A stretch of DNA of 64,000 bases. It comes from an uncultured Clostridium sp. (GTDB lineage Bacteria > Bacillota > Clostridia > Peptostreptococcales > Peptostreptococcaceae). Under the pieces are notes generated by a model, which was not told where the DNA came from, searched no databases, and saw only the letters and a program-made list of their open reading frames with translations. The stretch is taken from contig CAMBXR010000008.1 of NCBI GenBank assembly GCA_945871955.1, positions 1-64,000 of the forward strand, written 5' to 3'. The position numbers and the translations under genes are program-made. Shown here one piece after another: positions 1-9,364 of the stretch; position 1 is the first letter of the stretch, and the number at the start of each line of letters is the position of its first letter.

Positions 1-238
1 TTGACATAGCTAAGTACATACCAACTTCTGTACATTCTCCAACGAAGTTAGCTCTTAAACCTTCTATTATTTCTTCATCTACACCTTGAGCAACACCTAT
101 TCTATGTTCATCAGCCCAAACTCTTTCTCCTGACATTTCTTCGAATTTGTCAGCTCCTACTTTACAAACTGGGCATACTTCTGGAGCAGTTTCTCCTTCA
201 TATATATATCCACATACTGTACAAACAAATTTTTTCAT
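1..238 (-). CDS. Rubrerythrin with N-terminal rubredoxin domain (partial, 3' end outside window)
   Basis: Only the first 79 codons are in the window. They begin with a rubredoxin-type iron site (CTVCGY, then [11 protein letters not shown] at about residues 22-32) and run into the start of a ferritin-like four-helix domain. Rubredoxin first and ferritin domain second is the order of the reverse rubrerythrins of clostridia, which reduce hydrogen peroxide and oxygen with electrons from NADH and protect the anaerobic cytoplasm. The start is the ATG at 236-238, with GGGAGGAAATTG just upstream as ribosome binding site. The 305-base upstream region carries two sigma-B-like promoter elements pointing into this gene. 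The rest of the ferritin domain cannot be checked here. Confidence 0.9.
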   Translation of the reverse strand, partial: MKKFVCTVCGYIYEGETAPEVCPVCKVGADKFEEMSGERVWADEHRIGVAQGVDEEIIEGLRANFVGECTEVGMYLAMS

Positions 239-312
239 TCTCAATTTCCTCCCTAATATAATCTAATTATTTATAGTAATTTTTTAATTTCAATTTTTAA
301 TTATGCTATATT

Positions 313-339
313 TATACCTGATTTTTTTAGTTTCAAACA
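313..339 (-). promoter_or_regulatory. Sigma-B-like promoter P1 of the rubrerythrin gene
   Basis: Read on the minus strand: TGTTT, 16 bases, GGTATA. This fits the sigma-B consensus known from Clostridioides difficile (WGWTT, 13-17 bases, GGGTAW). It lies about 75 bases before the rubrerythrin start. The stretch 239-543 holds this element, its second copy, and otherwise only AT-rich DNA. Confidence 0.55.
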
Positions 340-476
340 TCTTTTTTTAAATTTTTTTAGATTTTTTTATTTTTTATATTTATATAGTATACTCTATTTA
401 ATGAAATCTAAAAATAAGTAATGTATATTATCATTTCCATTTTTAATATTTATTTTAAACTTAAATTCTCTATATT

Positions 477-503
477 TATACCTTATTTTTTTATCCCAAA
501 ACA
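477..503 (-). promoter_or_regulatory. Sigma-B-like promoter P2 of the rubrerythrin gene, near-duplicate of P1
   Basis: Minus strand: TGTTT, 16 bases, GGTATA, with the same spacing as P1 and the same flank (AGGTATAAATATAG here, CAGGTATAAATATAG at P1). The two elements are 164 bases apart and look like a duplicated promoter. It sits just beyond the end of the metallopeptidase/VWA gene. Confidence 0.5.
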
Positions 504-543
504 TTTTTGATAAATATTTCTAAAAAATATATTAAGTTAATAA

Positions 544-1947
544 TTATAAAATTGGTGCTTGATTATTCATTGAATATCCATCACTTCTCACATCACTCAT
601 ATCAATTGTATCTTCTTTTATTTCAATCTTGCTAAGTTTTTTCACAGCTCCATAAGGATTTTCTAAAGAAAGTTTATCTCCTCTACCTGAAATAACCCAT
701 AAAACTTTATATCCTCTAGGCATTACATTTAGTTTTTCTTCGCCTTTACCATCTGTAAAATACACTAGTAGATTGATTTTTTTATTATTAGCATATTCAA
801 ATACTGGGCTAAATTTTGTGCCTCCTCCGGTTGCAATTCTTTCTTTTACATCTTTTACAGATTTAACTTTATAAGCACGTCTTATTTCTTTATCACATTC
901 TATAATAGTGATTTCTTGGTTATAATTTTTTACAATATTTAAAACTTCTTTTATAGCTTGTTTATATTCTTCATCACTGATGCTTCCACTTATATCAATA
1001 GCTACGGCAATTTCTGCTTTATGACCTCTAAGTTCTCCCCTCAAATCTAGTCGATTTGGTTGTCTTCTATTTCTTCTCGTTATGGTTTTCTTTTTGTTAG
1101 CTTCAACTGTACCCATTAATTTTTTCAAAAATAAATTCCAAGGAAGTTCTCCCTTACTATTTTTAAGAGATTTTATCATTGTATCAATATATGTGGGAGT
1201 AATTCCTTTTTTTGAATTATCAACAAACTTCTCAGTAAAATCTCTAAGTGTTTTTTCATCTATCTCATCAGAGTCATCCCAAGTATCATGAGTCTTTTCA
1301 GGATCAAATTCAGATATTACATTTTCATTGCTATCAATTTCTTCTCCATTTTCATCATCTTCTTGTAAATCCAGTTCTGTTTGAATTTTTTCTAAATAAT
1401 ATTCAAAGTTTTTATAAGGCTCTAGCTTTAAGTCATACTTATTATTTATCCACTCCAAAGTGATGGAGTACTGAGGTAGATAATCTAAATATTGATTTAC
1501 CACCACATCCATAGCTAAATTTATAGCTAAAGTACTGTATTTATCCTTTAAATCTCTCGCTCTAATTAAGTGCTGAGATAATATATGAAGAATTTCATGT
1601 TTAATAGTAGTTTCCATTTGCTTTATATTAAGTTCTAAGAAAATTATCGGATTAAAATATATTACATATTTGGCTCCTTTAAAATTAACTGATGTGGCAC
1701 TACTTATATCAAACTTAATTTCTTTTTCAATTTGAAATAAAAAGTATCCATAAAAGTTTTCTTTATCTTCCATTAGACTAAAGTTAACTTTGTTCACAAG
1801 ATCAAAAAATTTCTTCTTATAATCTTCTGATACTTTTACTTCAAATTTTTCACCTTTTCGATTTGCTTTTAACATTTCAGAAGTATTTACAGTTTCAATA
1901 GCTTTATCATAAAGTTCTCTTACTTGTTTTTGAAAATAAGTTTCCAT
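544..1947 (-). CDS. Predicted zinc metallopeptidase with C-terminal VWA-like domain
   Basis: A 467-residue protein of the putative metallopeptidase/VWA-like group (COG3864 type). The N-terminal half contains HEILH at residues 117-121, an HExxH zinc-protease signature. A linker rich in Asp and Glu lies at about 195-235. The C-terminal domain has a full metal-ion-dependent adhesion site: DISGS at 318-322, GGGTKF near 374-379 and TDG at 398-400. Five bases separate it from the upstream AAA ATPase gene. MoxR ATPases commonly work with VWA proteins as metal-inserting or remodelling chaperones, so the ATPase and this protein probably form one machine. Substrate unknown; no signal peptide, so cytoplasmic. 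Confidence 0.85.
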   Translation of the reverse strand: METYFQKQVRELYDKAIETVNTSEMLKANRKGEKFEVKVSEDYKKKFFDLVNKVNFSLMEDKENFYGYFLFQIEKEIKFDISSATSVNFKGAKYVIYFNPIIFLELNIKQMETTIKHEILHILSQHLIRARDLKDKYSTLAINLAMDVVVNQYLDYLPQYSITLEWINNKYDLKLEPYKNFEYYLEKIQTELDLQEDDENGEEIDSNENVISEFDPEKTHDTWDDSDEIDEKTLRDFTEKFVDNSKKGITPTYIDTMIKSLKNSKGELPWNLFLKKLMGTVEANKKKTITRRNRRQPNRLDLRGELRGHKAEIAVAIDISGSISDEEYKQAIKEVLNIVKNYNQEITIIECDKEIRRAYKVKSVKDVKERIATGGGTKFSPVFEYANNKKINLLVYFTDGKGEEKLNVMPRGYKVLWVISGRGDKLSLENPYGAVKKLSKIEIKEDTIDMSDVRSDGYSMNNQAPIL

Positions 1948-1952
1948 TTTTA

Positions 1953-3086
1953 TTAACCTCTTATTAAGCTATAAGCTTGAAAGTAAATATCTACAAATTC
2001 TTCATTTTCTATAGCCTTTTTATAAACTTCTTCATAACTATTTTTAATATCCTTCATTATGCCTACCATTAAATCTACAGGATAAGCTTTTAAGAATTCC
2101 ATAAATCTATTCATATAATAATCAGATTTATTTTCTTCCATTCTTATCTCTAATGTCTTTAAAATATTCATGGCAATTATATAAAGTCTTGTATGACTTT
2201 CATTTTTTACTTTGTCTATAACTTTTTCATCTAAAGTTTCTCCTGAGAAAACATCATCAAAAGAAATTAATGGTTCACGATCTGATTCTACAAAACTTAT
2301 AAATTCCTCTGCTATAACTTTTCCCACATTTCCTTTTATAACGTTTAAAAATACAGCCCTAGGAATTGAATCTATTTGTTCTTTATAAACAGCATAACTT
2401 TTAGAAACTCTTTCATAACTTCTAGGAGTTGCCCTTACATCATCTTCATTTACTTTATTTAAATATTCTGGGAAAGTAGAAATAAATTCTATAACTTTTG
2501 GCTCTATTCCAGTATCTATTGCCCATCTTATCCATACATTATGATCTGGCTCCATATTTAACCATACGAATCTGTTTTCTTGAGCCGCATCCATATCAAC
2601 AACTTGATAATCAAAGTCTGAACCGTATTTACTTGATGGGTTCATAGCCGCTATGATTTTCACTTGTTTTGGTAATTTATAACCATTTATTTCTCTATTT
2701 AAAATTAAGTTCATAAGCTCTTGTTGAACCGTATGTTCACAACGATTGATCTCATCTATAAATAAAAGGACTGTATTTCCTTTTTCAACTTCTTCATCAA
2801 TTTCTCTTAATTTATTATGCACTGCATATATTGTAGTTTTCTTTTCTATTTTATTTCCCTTATTATCTTCTGTTATATAAGATTCAACTGTTGGAAGTCC
2901 TCCTATTTCCCCTTCTTTAAGAAGATTTCCATCTATTACAACTAAGCTCCAGTTATTTTCCTTTGCTAATTTATTTGCTAAAGCCGTTTTTCCTATACCA
3001 CTTTCCCCAACTATTAAAGGTACTTCTTCTGTAGCTAATACTAACTCAACACTTTTTAATGTATCTATAAAATTCATCCTGTCCAT
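1953..3086 (-). CDS. MoxR-type AAA+ ATPase
   Basis: A 377-residue AAA+ ATPase. Walker A is GESGIGKT at residues 27-34, Walker B is LLFIDE ending at 111-112, and a sensor-like AAMNPSS follows. The AAA_5/MoxR family consists of hexameric ATPases that activate or remodel partner proteins, usually encoded beside a VWA-domain gene, as here. It starts three bases after the stop of the repeat-protein gene and ends five bases before the metallopeptidase/VWA gene, so all three are surely co-transcribed. The C-terminal 150 residues are helical and not assignable to a named domain by eye. Confidence 0.88.
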   Translation of the reverse strand: MDRMNFIDTLKSVELVLATEEVPLIVGESGIGKTALANKLAKENNWSLVVIDGNLLKEGEIGGLPTVESYITEDNKGNKIEKKTTIYAVHNKLREIDEEVEKGNTVLLFIDEINRCEHTVQQELMNLILNREINGYKLPKQVKIIAAMNPSSKYGSDFDYQVVDMDAAQENRFVWLNMEPDHNVWIRWAIDTGIEPKVIEFISTFPEYLNKVNEDDVRATPRSYERVSKSYAVYKEQIDSIPRAVFLNVIKGNVGKVIAEEFISFVESDREPLISFDDVFSGETLDEKVIDKVKNESHTRLYIIAMNILKTLEIRMEENKSDYYMNRFMEFLKAYPVDLMVGIMKDIKNSYEEVYKKAIENEEFVDIYFQAYSLIRG

Positions 3087-3089
3087 CTC

Positions 3090-3893
3090 CTAAATCATTT
3101 TTAGTCTTTCATCTACAGCTATTTTTTTTGCTTTTTTACTTCCATATTTATAAATAAACATAATCTTGTCCATTTGTATAAATTCACTATTTCTATCTAT
3201 AATAGAGCAATTCAGAAAATCTCTAACATACTTTTCTTCTATATTTTCTCTATTTAAAACTTCTTTTAGTACGTCTTCTAAGTCTTCTTTGTCTATTTCC
3301 TTAGTAACATATTTAATTACTAAAATATTTACTTTTAGGAATTCTTTTATTTTATCTTTATTTAAATCTTTTATAAATTTAATTGCTGCCTCATTATTTT
3401 TAACTGCTATAAGTTGCGCTTTTAAACTTGGTGATTTTAAATATCTTAAAGCATCGTACGAAATTTTTACAGCTTCTTCTTGTACTTTTTCACTTGGATT
3501 TTCTATATATTTTAAAGAATCATAATTTTTTCTAACAGCTAATAATTGTAACTCCTCACTTGGATTTTTAACATATTGTATAGCCCATCCCGCTTGATTA
3601 ATAGCTAATTTAATTACTTTATCAGTGGGATTTTTAATATAATCTAATATACTCCATCCTTCATTAACAGCTTTTATCATCATTTCTTCTGTAGGAGATT
3701 CTATATATTGAATTGCTCTCACATTATTTTCTATAGCTAGCTCCTGCATCTCTTTTGTTGGATTATCTATAAATTTTAATACCAGCCCATTTTTACTAAT
3801 GGCAAGTAGTTTCATTTCATCAGTAGGATTTTTTATATTTTCTATAATAGTAGGAAACCTCTTTATCATTTCAATTGCTTTTGATTCTTCCAC
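3090..3893 (-). CDS. Protein of 23-residue helical repeats, first gene of the MoxR-VWA operon
   Basis: A 267-residue cytoplasmic protein, the N-terminal two thirds of which consists of about eight tandem units of 23 residues. Each unit carries a motif like NPTxEMxxLAIxxN followed by a short hydrophobic stretch (for example IQYIESPTEEMMIKAV). The pattern resembles DUF4116-type or other alpha-solenoid repeats. Such repeats usually bind proteins, so it may be the adaptor or substrate-recognition part of the ATPase/metallopeptidase system. No catalytic motif is visible. Its stop lies three bases before the ATPase start. Confidence 0.75.
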   Translation of the reverse strand: MEESKAIEMIKRFPTIIENIKNPTDEMKLLAISKNGLVLKFIDNPTKEMQELAIENNVRAIQYIESPTEEMMIKAVNEGWSILDYIKNPTDKVIKLAINQAGWAIQYVKNPSEELQLLAVRKNYDSLKYIENPSEKVQEEAVKISYDALRYLKSPSLKAQLIAVKNNEAAIKFIKDLNKDKIKEFLKVNILVIKYVTKEIDKEDLEDVLKEVLNRENIEEKYVRDFLNCSIIDRNSEFIQMDKIMFIYKYGSKKAKKIAVDERLKMI

Positions 3894-4007
3894 TTAATAT
3901 CCCTCCTATCATTTTATTTAATCTACACTATAATTAATATACTTTTTAAATGGATTTAAACAGTATATTTTTGGAAATAAATAGAAAAATATCCACACAC
4001 ATAAAAA

Positions 4008-4050
4008 AATAGATGTAAATTATATTTATATCTATAAATTTACATCTATT
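4008..4050 (-). terminator. Rho-independent terminator of the ROK kinase gene
   Basis: Perfect 14-bp stem (AATAGATGTAAATT with AATTTACATCTATT), 15-base loop, followed on the minus strand by a T run. Confidence 0.8.
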
Positions 4051-4057
4051 TATAAAT

Positions 4058-4996
4058 CTAGCTTAAAAATGCAGCTCCTATTATCCCTGCATCATTTCCT
4101 AAAGTGGCTATATTTATATCAGCGAATTTTCTATTTTTATGTAAAACATTTTTCTTTATTTCTTCTTCTAATCCATCAAGTATAATATCTCCTGATTTCG
4201 ATAAACCTCCACCTATAGATATTATTCCTGGATCTAATGTATTTATAAGAGATCCTATTCCCTTACCTAAGTAATGCTTAAATCTATTTACAACTAACTT
4301 TGCAACTTCATCATTTTCTCTATAGCAATCAAATATTACTTTTGCATTTATTTTATCGTAATTATTATTACATTCCTTCATTATTAAACTATCCATGCCA
4401 TCTTTTATTAGTTTTTTAGCATAGTTTATCATTGCTGTGGCAGAGCAGAAAGTTTCAAAGCATCCATTACTTCCACAATTACAGTCATAATAATTTTCAC
4501 CTACTATGCAATGTCCTATCTCTGATGCCATTCCATGAGCACCTATAAGAGGTTTTCCATTTATTATAATTCCAGCACCTAGACCTGTTCCTAAAGTAAG
4601 CATTACTGCTATATCATTATCTTTCATAGTTCCAAACTTACTTTCAGCTAAAGCTGCTACTGTAGCATCATTTCCTGCATATATTTCTATATCATCAAAT
4701 AATGATTGTATTTCACTTATAAACGGTATATCTTGCCATTTCAAGTTAACACAACTTGCATAACCTTTATTATCAACAAGGCCTGGTAATCCAAATCCTA
4801 TAGATTTTATATCATTATTAGTAAGATTTGATTTTACTAATAGAGTTTCTATTAATTGTTTTATATCTTGCTTTACTTTTTCAAATCCGCCTTCCACAGC
4901 TGTTTTACACTCTTCTTTGTGAAGTACTTGACCATTTTCATCTACAACACCTGCTTTTATTCCTGTTCCACCTACGTCTACACCTATGTAATACAT
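4058..4996 (-). CDS. ROK family sugar kinase (glucokinase-like)
   Basis: About 312 residues from the start chosen here. It opens with the phosphate-binding motif IGVDVGGTGIKAG, has a sugar-binding EIGHC, and the ROK zinc motif CNCGSNGC. ROK kinases phosphorylate glucose, N-acetylmannosamine or related sugars with ATP in the cytosol. I chose the ATG at 4994-4996 rather than one 42 bases upstream because GGGGGT lies at the right distance and the family motif begins three codons in. It is a single-gene unit, closed by its own terminator and divergent from the GNAT gene. The exact sugar cannot be told from sequence. Confidence 0.88.
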   Translation of the reverse strand: MYYIGVDVGGTGIKAGVVDENGQVLHKEECKTAVEGGFEKVKQDIKQLIETLLVKSNLTNNDIKSIGFGLPGLVDNKGYASCVNLKWQDIPFISEIQSLFDDIEIYAGNDATVAALAESKFGTMKDNDIAVMLTLGTGLGAGIIINGKPLIGAHGMASEIGHCIVGENYYDCNCGSNGCFETFCSATAMINYAKKLIKDGMDSLIMKECNNNYDKINAKVIFDCYRENDEVAKLVVNRFKHYLGKGIGSLINTLDPGIISIGGGLSKSGDIILDGLEEEIKKNVLHKNRKFADINIATLGNDAGIIGAAFLS

Positions 4997-5148
4997 ATAT
5001 CTACCCCCATTTATGTTTTTGTTAAAATTAGCTAACATATATATTATATACTAATCACAAATAAAACTTAATACTATAAGTCTTCTTTAACATATTTTTC
5101 TATAAATACATAATTTATAATAAATATGAATTATAAAGAGGTACAATT

Positions 5149-5772
5149 ATGAATAGTATATTTGGATATAAACTTTCAGACTCCCAGTATCCCCAAATGA
5201 AAATTATTGAAACACCAAAATTCATATTCAGACCAATAAATATTAATGATGTGCCAGATTTTTATGAATATCTTAGTCAAGAAAAAGTAGTAAAATACTT
5301 GCCTTTTAAACCTCATAAGAATATAGGTGTTACGAAAAAATTTATACAAACCTATTTTATTAACAATTATAAAAATGGGAACGTTAGTAATTATGCAGTC
5401 TATTATAAACGAGATAAAAAAGTCATTGCAAATACAGGATTTAACAATCTTCCCCCAAATTCAATAGAAGGTGAGATAGGTATTTGCCTTAATCCTAAAT
5501 ATTGGGGACATGACTTTGCTACTGAATTATGTATTGTTTCTCTTATTACTGGTTTTGAATTGATGAATTTAGATAAAATAATTGCAGTTACTTATTCCAA
5601 TAATAAATACAGTACTAAATGTTTAGATATTTTAAATTTTAAACATGTGAACAATTCTAAAGTTAAAAATACTTCTCAAACTTCTTATATATTTCAATTA
5701 ACAAAAAATGAATATTTAATGATGAAAAAAAATTATTTGCCTAATCTAGTAAAACAATTTAATCATACTTGA
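5149..5772 (+). CDS. GNAT family N-acetyltransferase (RimJ/RimL type)
   Basis: 207 residues. The first third reads as a RimL-like opening (ETPKFIFRPININDVPDF), followed by the acetyl-CoA-binding region around GEIGICLNPKYWGHDFATE and a C-terminal part typical of enzymes that acetylate alpha-amino groups, ribosomal proteins or small molecules. GAGGTAC precedes the ATG. It stands alone between a divergent kinase gene and a strong hairpin terminator. The substrate is unknown. Confidence 0.8.
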   Translation: MNSIFGYKLSDSQYPQMKIIETPKFIFRPININDVPDFYEYLSQEKVVKYLPFKPHKNIGVTKKFIQTYFINNYKNGNVSNYAVYYKRDKKVIANTGFNNLPPNSIEGEIGICLNPKYWGHDFATELCIVSLITGFELMNLDKIIAVTYSNNKYSTKCLDILNFKHVNNSKVKNTSQTSYIFQLTKNEYLMMKKNYLPNLVKQFNHT

Positions 5773-5790
5773 AGTTTTTAACAAATTAGT

Positions 5791-5826
5791 AAAGGTCATA
5801 GATTTTTATAAAAATCTATGACCTTT
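5791..5826. terminator. Bidirectional terminator between GNAT and GH3 genes
   Basis: Perfect 17-bp inverted repeat (AAAGGTCATAGATTTTT and its complement) with a two-base centre, in the gap between two convergent genes. Confidence 0.9.
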
Positions 5827-5831
5827 ATATA

Positions 5832-7604
5832 TTACCAACGTGTATCTTCTAATCCACAGAATGAATCAACAGGATCCTTACCTTTAAATTCTGAACGTCC
5901 TAGTAATTTTTCTACTAAGGCATCTAATGTATGCTCATTTTTATCATAGCAGTTTATATATGTTTTAACTTGTGGCACATCTGCTAAGTGGAATGGAGAG
6001 CATAAAGAGACAAATATGGTAGGTAATTCATGTATATACCAAGGTATATCTGGAGTTCCTTTACTCATTTTCCATTCTATTCTTTGAGTTGTACCAGCAG
6101 CATTATATATACTTGCTAATTGTATAACTAAGTCATATTTATCAGTTAAATCAGTTATTGGAGCTTTTGCAGAATAAGCATTCATCATTATTTTTCCAGC
6201 TTCTTCTCTACTTACTCTCTTAACTTTATCTATTGGTGATTCGTAAATTTCCACTTCAAATCCTTCTGCTTCTAATTTTTCTTTGAAGTATTCTGTAAAT
6301 GTCTTTTTATTTCCAGCACCCATGAACATTGCCATTACAGGGTTAGATATTTCTTGTTCTATAAGTAGTATTCTTTTATTTTTTTCTACTGATATAGGAA
6401 GTATTGTTTTATCAACATTTTTAACTAAAGTAATAGCTTCATCAGATATTTCTCTAGCTATATTTTTGAACTCTTCTTGTCCTATCATACTTAAAGCTTC
6501 TTCTTTTGAAGGAACTATTTCTTTTTTATCTTTTTTATGAAGTCCTAAATATGCTTTTGTTCCAAGTATTCTTCTTACAGCATCATTTAATCTTTCATCA
6601 CTTATTATTCCATTTTTATATCCATCCATCATGTATCCGAAATCTTCATCTGGGTCATTAAAGAATAAGAATAAGTCACAACCTGCTGCTATTGAAGCAG
6701 GAAGCATATCACTACGTTTCATTCTTGATGTTAATCCAACCATGTGAGATGCATCAGTTACAACAATCCCATTAAATCCTAATTGACCTTTTAATAAGTC
6801 TGTTATTACAGCTTTACTTACAGTTGCAGGCATTATTTCTCCACCTTCAACTAAATCTTTATTATATTTTCTTTCATAAGCAGGTAACATGATATGTCCT
6901 ACCATTATAGAGTGTATACCTGCATCTATCATTCCACTGTATACTTTTCCAAATGTGTTATCCCATTCTTCACAAGATAATGAGTTGCTACTATTTGATA
7001 AATGTTGATCTCTTTCATCAACACCATCTCCTGGGAAGTGTTTCATTGCACATATACCATTACTTTCCATGAAACCTTTCATGTATGCTTTACTCATTTC
7101 TAATACTCTATCTGCATCGTCACCAAATGTACGAGTTTGTATAACAGGATTTCTCCAATTAAGCATTATATCTGTAACAGGTGCAAAAGTCCAATTAGCT
7201 CCTACAGCTGCAGATTCTATACCAGATACACGTCCCATTTCATAAGCATAATCTACATTTCTTGTAGCTCCTATTTTTATAGGTGTTGCAACTTCTGTTC
7301 CACCCATGAAAACTCCATTACCACAACTTTCAGCATTAGCAGCTATTAATAGAGGTATTTTTGAATTTTCTTGTAATATTCTATTTTGATTTAATACTTG
7401 TTCAGCAGTTCCTGGATTATATCTAACTGCTCCAAATTTATATTTTTCTAAAGAGTCCTTTAAGTATTGTTCTTCTGTTGAAGATCCCATATTTACAAAA
7501 AGTTGACCTATTTTTTCTTCTATTGTCATTGATTTAAGAGTTTCTTCAACCCATGATATAGCTTCTTTATCTAAATAATAAGGTTTTGCTTTTAAGTTTA
7601 CCAT
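5832..7604 (-). CDS. Glycoside hydrolase family 3, beta-N-acetylhexosaminidase-like
   Basis: About 590 residues. The GH3 catalytic domain shows the KHFPGDG motif with a following His (DERDQH) and the nucleophile region GIVVTDASHM. The dyad-type H and the overall layout match NagZ-like beta-N-acetylglucosaminidases more than beta-glucosidases. No signal peptide, so probably cytoplasmic. The start at 7604 is preferred over one 93 bases upstream: GGAG lies 8 bases before it, whereas the longer frame begins inside the end of the symporter gene and adds only a basic stretch. It is co-transcribed with the GPH symporter, suggesting that an imported disaccharide or peptidoglycan sugar is cut inside the cell. 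Confidence 0.85.
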   Translation of the reverse strand: MVNLKAKPYYLDKEAISWVEETLKSMTIEEKIGQLFVNMGSSTEEQYLKDSLEKYKFGAVRYNPGTAEQVLNQNRILQENSKIPLLIAANAESCGNGVFMGGTEVATPIKIGATRNVDYAYEMGRVSGIESAAVGANWTFAPVTDIMLNWRNPVIQTRTFGDDADRVLEMSKAYMKGFMESNGICAMKHFPGDGVDERDQHLSNSSNSLSCEEWDNTFGKVYSGMIDAGIHSIMVGHIMLPAYERKYNKDLVEGGEIMPATVSKAVITDLLKGQLGFNGIVVTDASHMVGLTSRMKRSDMLPASIAAGCDLFLFFNDPDEDFGYMMDGYKNGIISDERLNDAVRRILGTKAYLGLHKKDKKEIVPSKEEALSMIGQEEFKNIAREISDEAITLVKNVDKTILPISVEKNKRILLIEQEISNPVMAMFMGAGNKKTFTEYFKEKLEAEGFEVEIYESPIDKVKRVSREEAGKIMMNAYSAKAPITDLTDKYDLVIQLASIYNAAGTTQRIEWKMSKGTPDIPWYIHELPTIFVSLCSPFHLADVPQVKTYINCYDKNEHTLDALVEKLLGRSEFKGKDPVDSFCGLEDTRW

Positions 7605-7680
7605 TTTATTTCTCCTATATATTTTTATATATTTTAAAGATTTATTTTGTTTATTTTTTATTAACTTTGATAATTTTTTA

Positions 7681-9108
7681 TTAATTTCTAGCTTCACGTA
7701 ATTTAGCTAACTTCCCTATATTTTCTTCAACAACTTTCTTAGTTAAAGGATATGTAAACATTAATAATAGACCTGCTAATAAATAACAAGCTCCTGGGAA
7801 TAATGTACTTAATGTATAAATCCCCTCTTTTACATTTTCAACCTGAACTGATGCTAGTGAGTCATACCCTATAAATGTTAAGGCATATCCTGTCATAGCT
7901 CCACCTATTGCTTGACCTAATTTTCTAATGAAAGAAATTAAACCATATACAGTTGCATCATTTCTTTCCCCTGTTTTTATTTCAGAATGGTCTATTATAT
8001 CAGTTATAAATGCCCACATTAATATATTAAATGTTGATGTACCAAGTGTTACTAAAGCAAATACAGCTATGAAAGTATATGCATTATCTATTTTTATAAA
8101 ATATGCTGCTAAGAATATTAAACCTGCTGATATTAAACCTATCATTGCAAATTCACGTTTTCCTAATTTTTGTGATAATTTAGCTGCTACTATGCTAAGT
8201 AATAAAACAACTGGTAAAGTTATCATATTTAATATAGATAAAGCGTTTACATCATTGAAATAATCGATACATAAATAAGTATTTACTGTTTGTGCCATAA
8301 GCGAACTAAATGTTAAAATTACCGCTACTGCTAAGAAAGAAATCATTGCTTTATCTGCTAATAAAGCTTTAAATGTATCTATTAAAGAAAGTGATTCTTG
8401 ATTTTCTTGAACCTCACTCTTAACACGTTCAGTTGTTAGTGCAAAGCATAACATATAACAAATGAATGCGCCTATTGAAAATACTGCTACAACTGTAGTA
8501 AATGTTTGTGGATTTATTATTTGATTTCCAGCAGCATCTGCGCTATAAATTAATTGAGGTGTTACAGCACCTATTATTATCCCCGCAAATGTTGCTCCAA
8601 TATTTCTCCATGTTGAAAGAGATGCTCTTTCTTTTGTATCATCAGTCATAACTGATGACATTGATCCGTATGGTATGTTGATAGCAGTATAGAATACTGA
8701 TCCCCATAATATATATGTTGCAAACATTGCTATTACTCTAAATACCATAGGTGCATTTACTAAACTATGTTGATACATTAAGAAGTTCATAAGTGCAACC
8801 GGTCCAGCTACTCTTAATATCCAAGTACGGAATTTACCATATTTTCCCGGTTTGCTTTTATCTACTATACGTCCTATACCTATATCTGTGAATGCATCTA
8901 TACATCTTGCTACTAAGAAACATGTTCCAACTGTTGCAGCGCTTACTCCTAATACTTTTGTATAAAATATCATAAAATACATATTTGCAAAGATGAACAT
9001 GAAATCGTTACCAAAGTCCCCAAATAAATATCCTAATTTATCTTTTATACCAAATGGTTTTTCATTTTTTACTGAGTATTCTAAATTTTTTGCTTCGCTT
9101 AAATTCAT
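7681..9108 (-). CDS. GPH family sugar:cation symporter (MelB/XylP type)
   Basis: 475 residues, about 12 membrane helices. The opening (DKLGYLFGDFGNDFMF) and the loop-2 motif DKSKPGKYGKFR are classic signatures of glycoside-pentoside-hexuronide symporters, which import sugars with sodium or protons. It is the first gene of a two-gene operon with the GH3 hydrolase, 76 bases upstream of it. An AraC regulator is divergently transcribed. The transported glycoside is not predictable from sequence. Confidence 0.9.
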   Translation of the reverse strand: MNLSEAKNLEYSVKNEKPFGIKDKLGYLFGDFGNDFMFIFANMYFMIFYTKVLGVSAATVGTCFLVARCIDAFTDIGIGRIVDKSKPGKYGKFRTWILRVAGPVALMNFLMYQHSLVNAPMVFRVIAMFATYILWGSVFYTAINIPYGSMSSVMTDDTKERASLSTWRNIGATFAGIIIGAVTPQLIYSADAAGNQIINPQTFTTVVAVFSIGAFICYMLCFALTTERVKSEVQENQESLSLIDTFKALLADKAMISFLAVAVILTFSSLMAQTVNTYLCIDYFNDVNALSILNMITLPVVLLLSIVAAKLSQKLGKREFAMIGLISAGLIFLAAYFIKIDNAYTFIAVFALVTLGTSTFNILMWAFITDIIDHSEIKTGERNDATVYGLISFIRKLGQAIGGAMTGYALTFIGYDSLASVQVENVKEGIYTLSTLFPGACYLLAGLLLMFTYPLTKKVVEENIGKLAKLREARN

Positions 9109-9364
9109 TTTTTCTCCCCCATAAATATAAAATTCTTATGTAATAATTTATAATTGTAAGTTATTATTTTTAAATTTTTTATTATTCTAATAAAAAAATT
9201 ATACAAATGTGCTCCTTTCATAATATAATAGTTGTGTTCTAATCTTATTTATCATAGATTATATACTAGTATTTCAGAACTATGTTATAATAATTTTTAT
9301 ATAAATTTGTGTAATTTTTGTATAACTTTGTTAAAAATTTATTTTTATTTGGGGATGGTGGGAA
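9109..9364. promoter_or_regulatory. Divergent control region between GPH symporter and AraC regulator genes
   Basis: On the minus strand a good -10 (TATAAT, 9198-9203) faces the symporter gene but has no matching -35, as expected of an activator-dependent promoter. On the plus strand a TATAAT at 9286-9291 may serve the regulator gene, again without a clear -35. GGGGATGGTGG precedes the regulator's ATG. I could not pick out an AraC operator with confidence. Confidence 0.4.
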
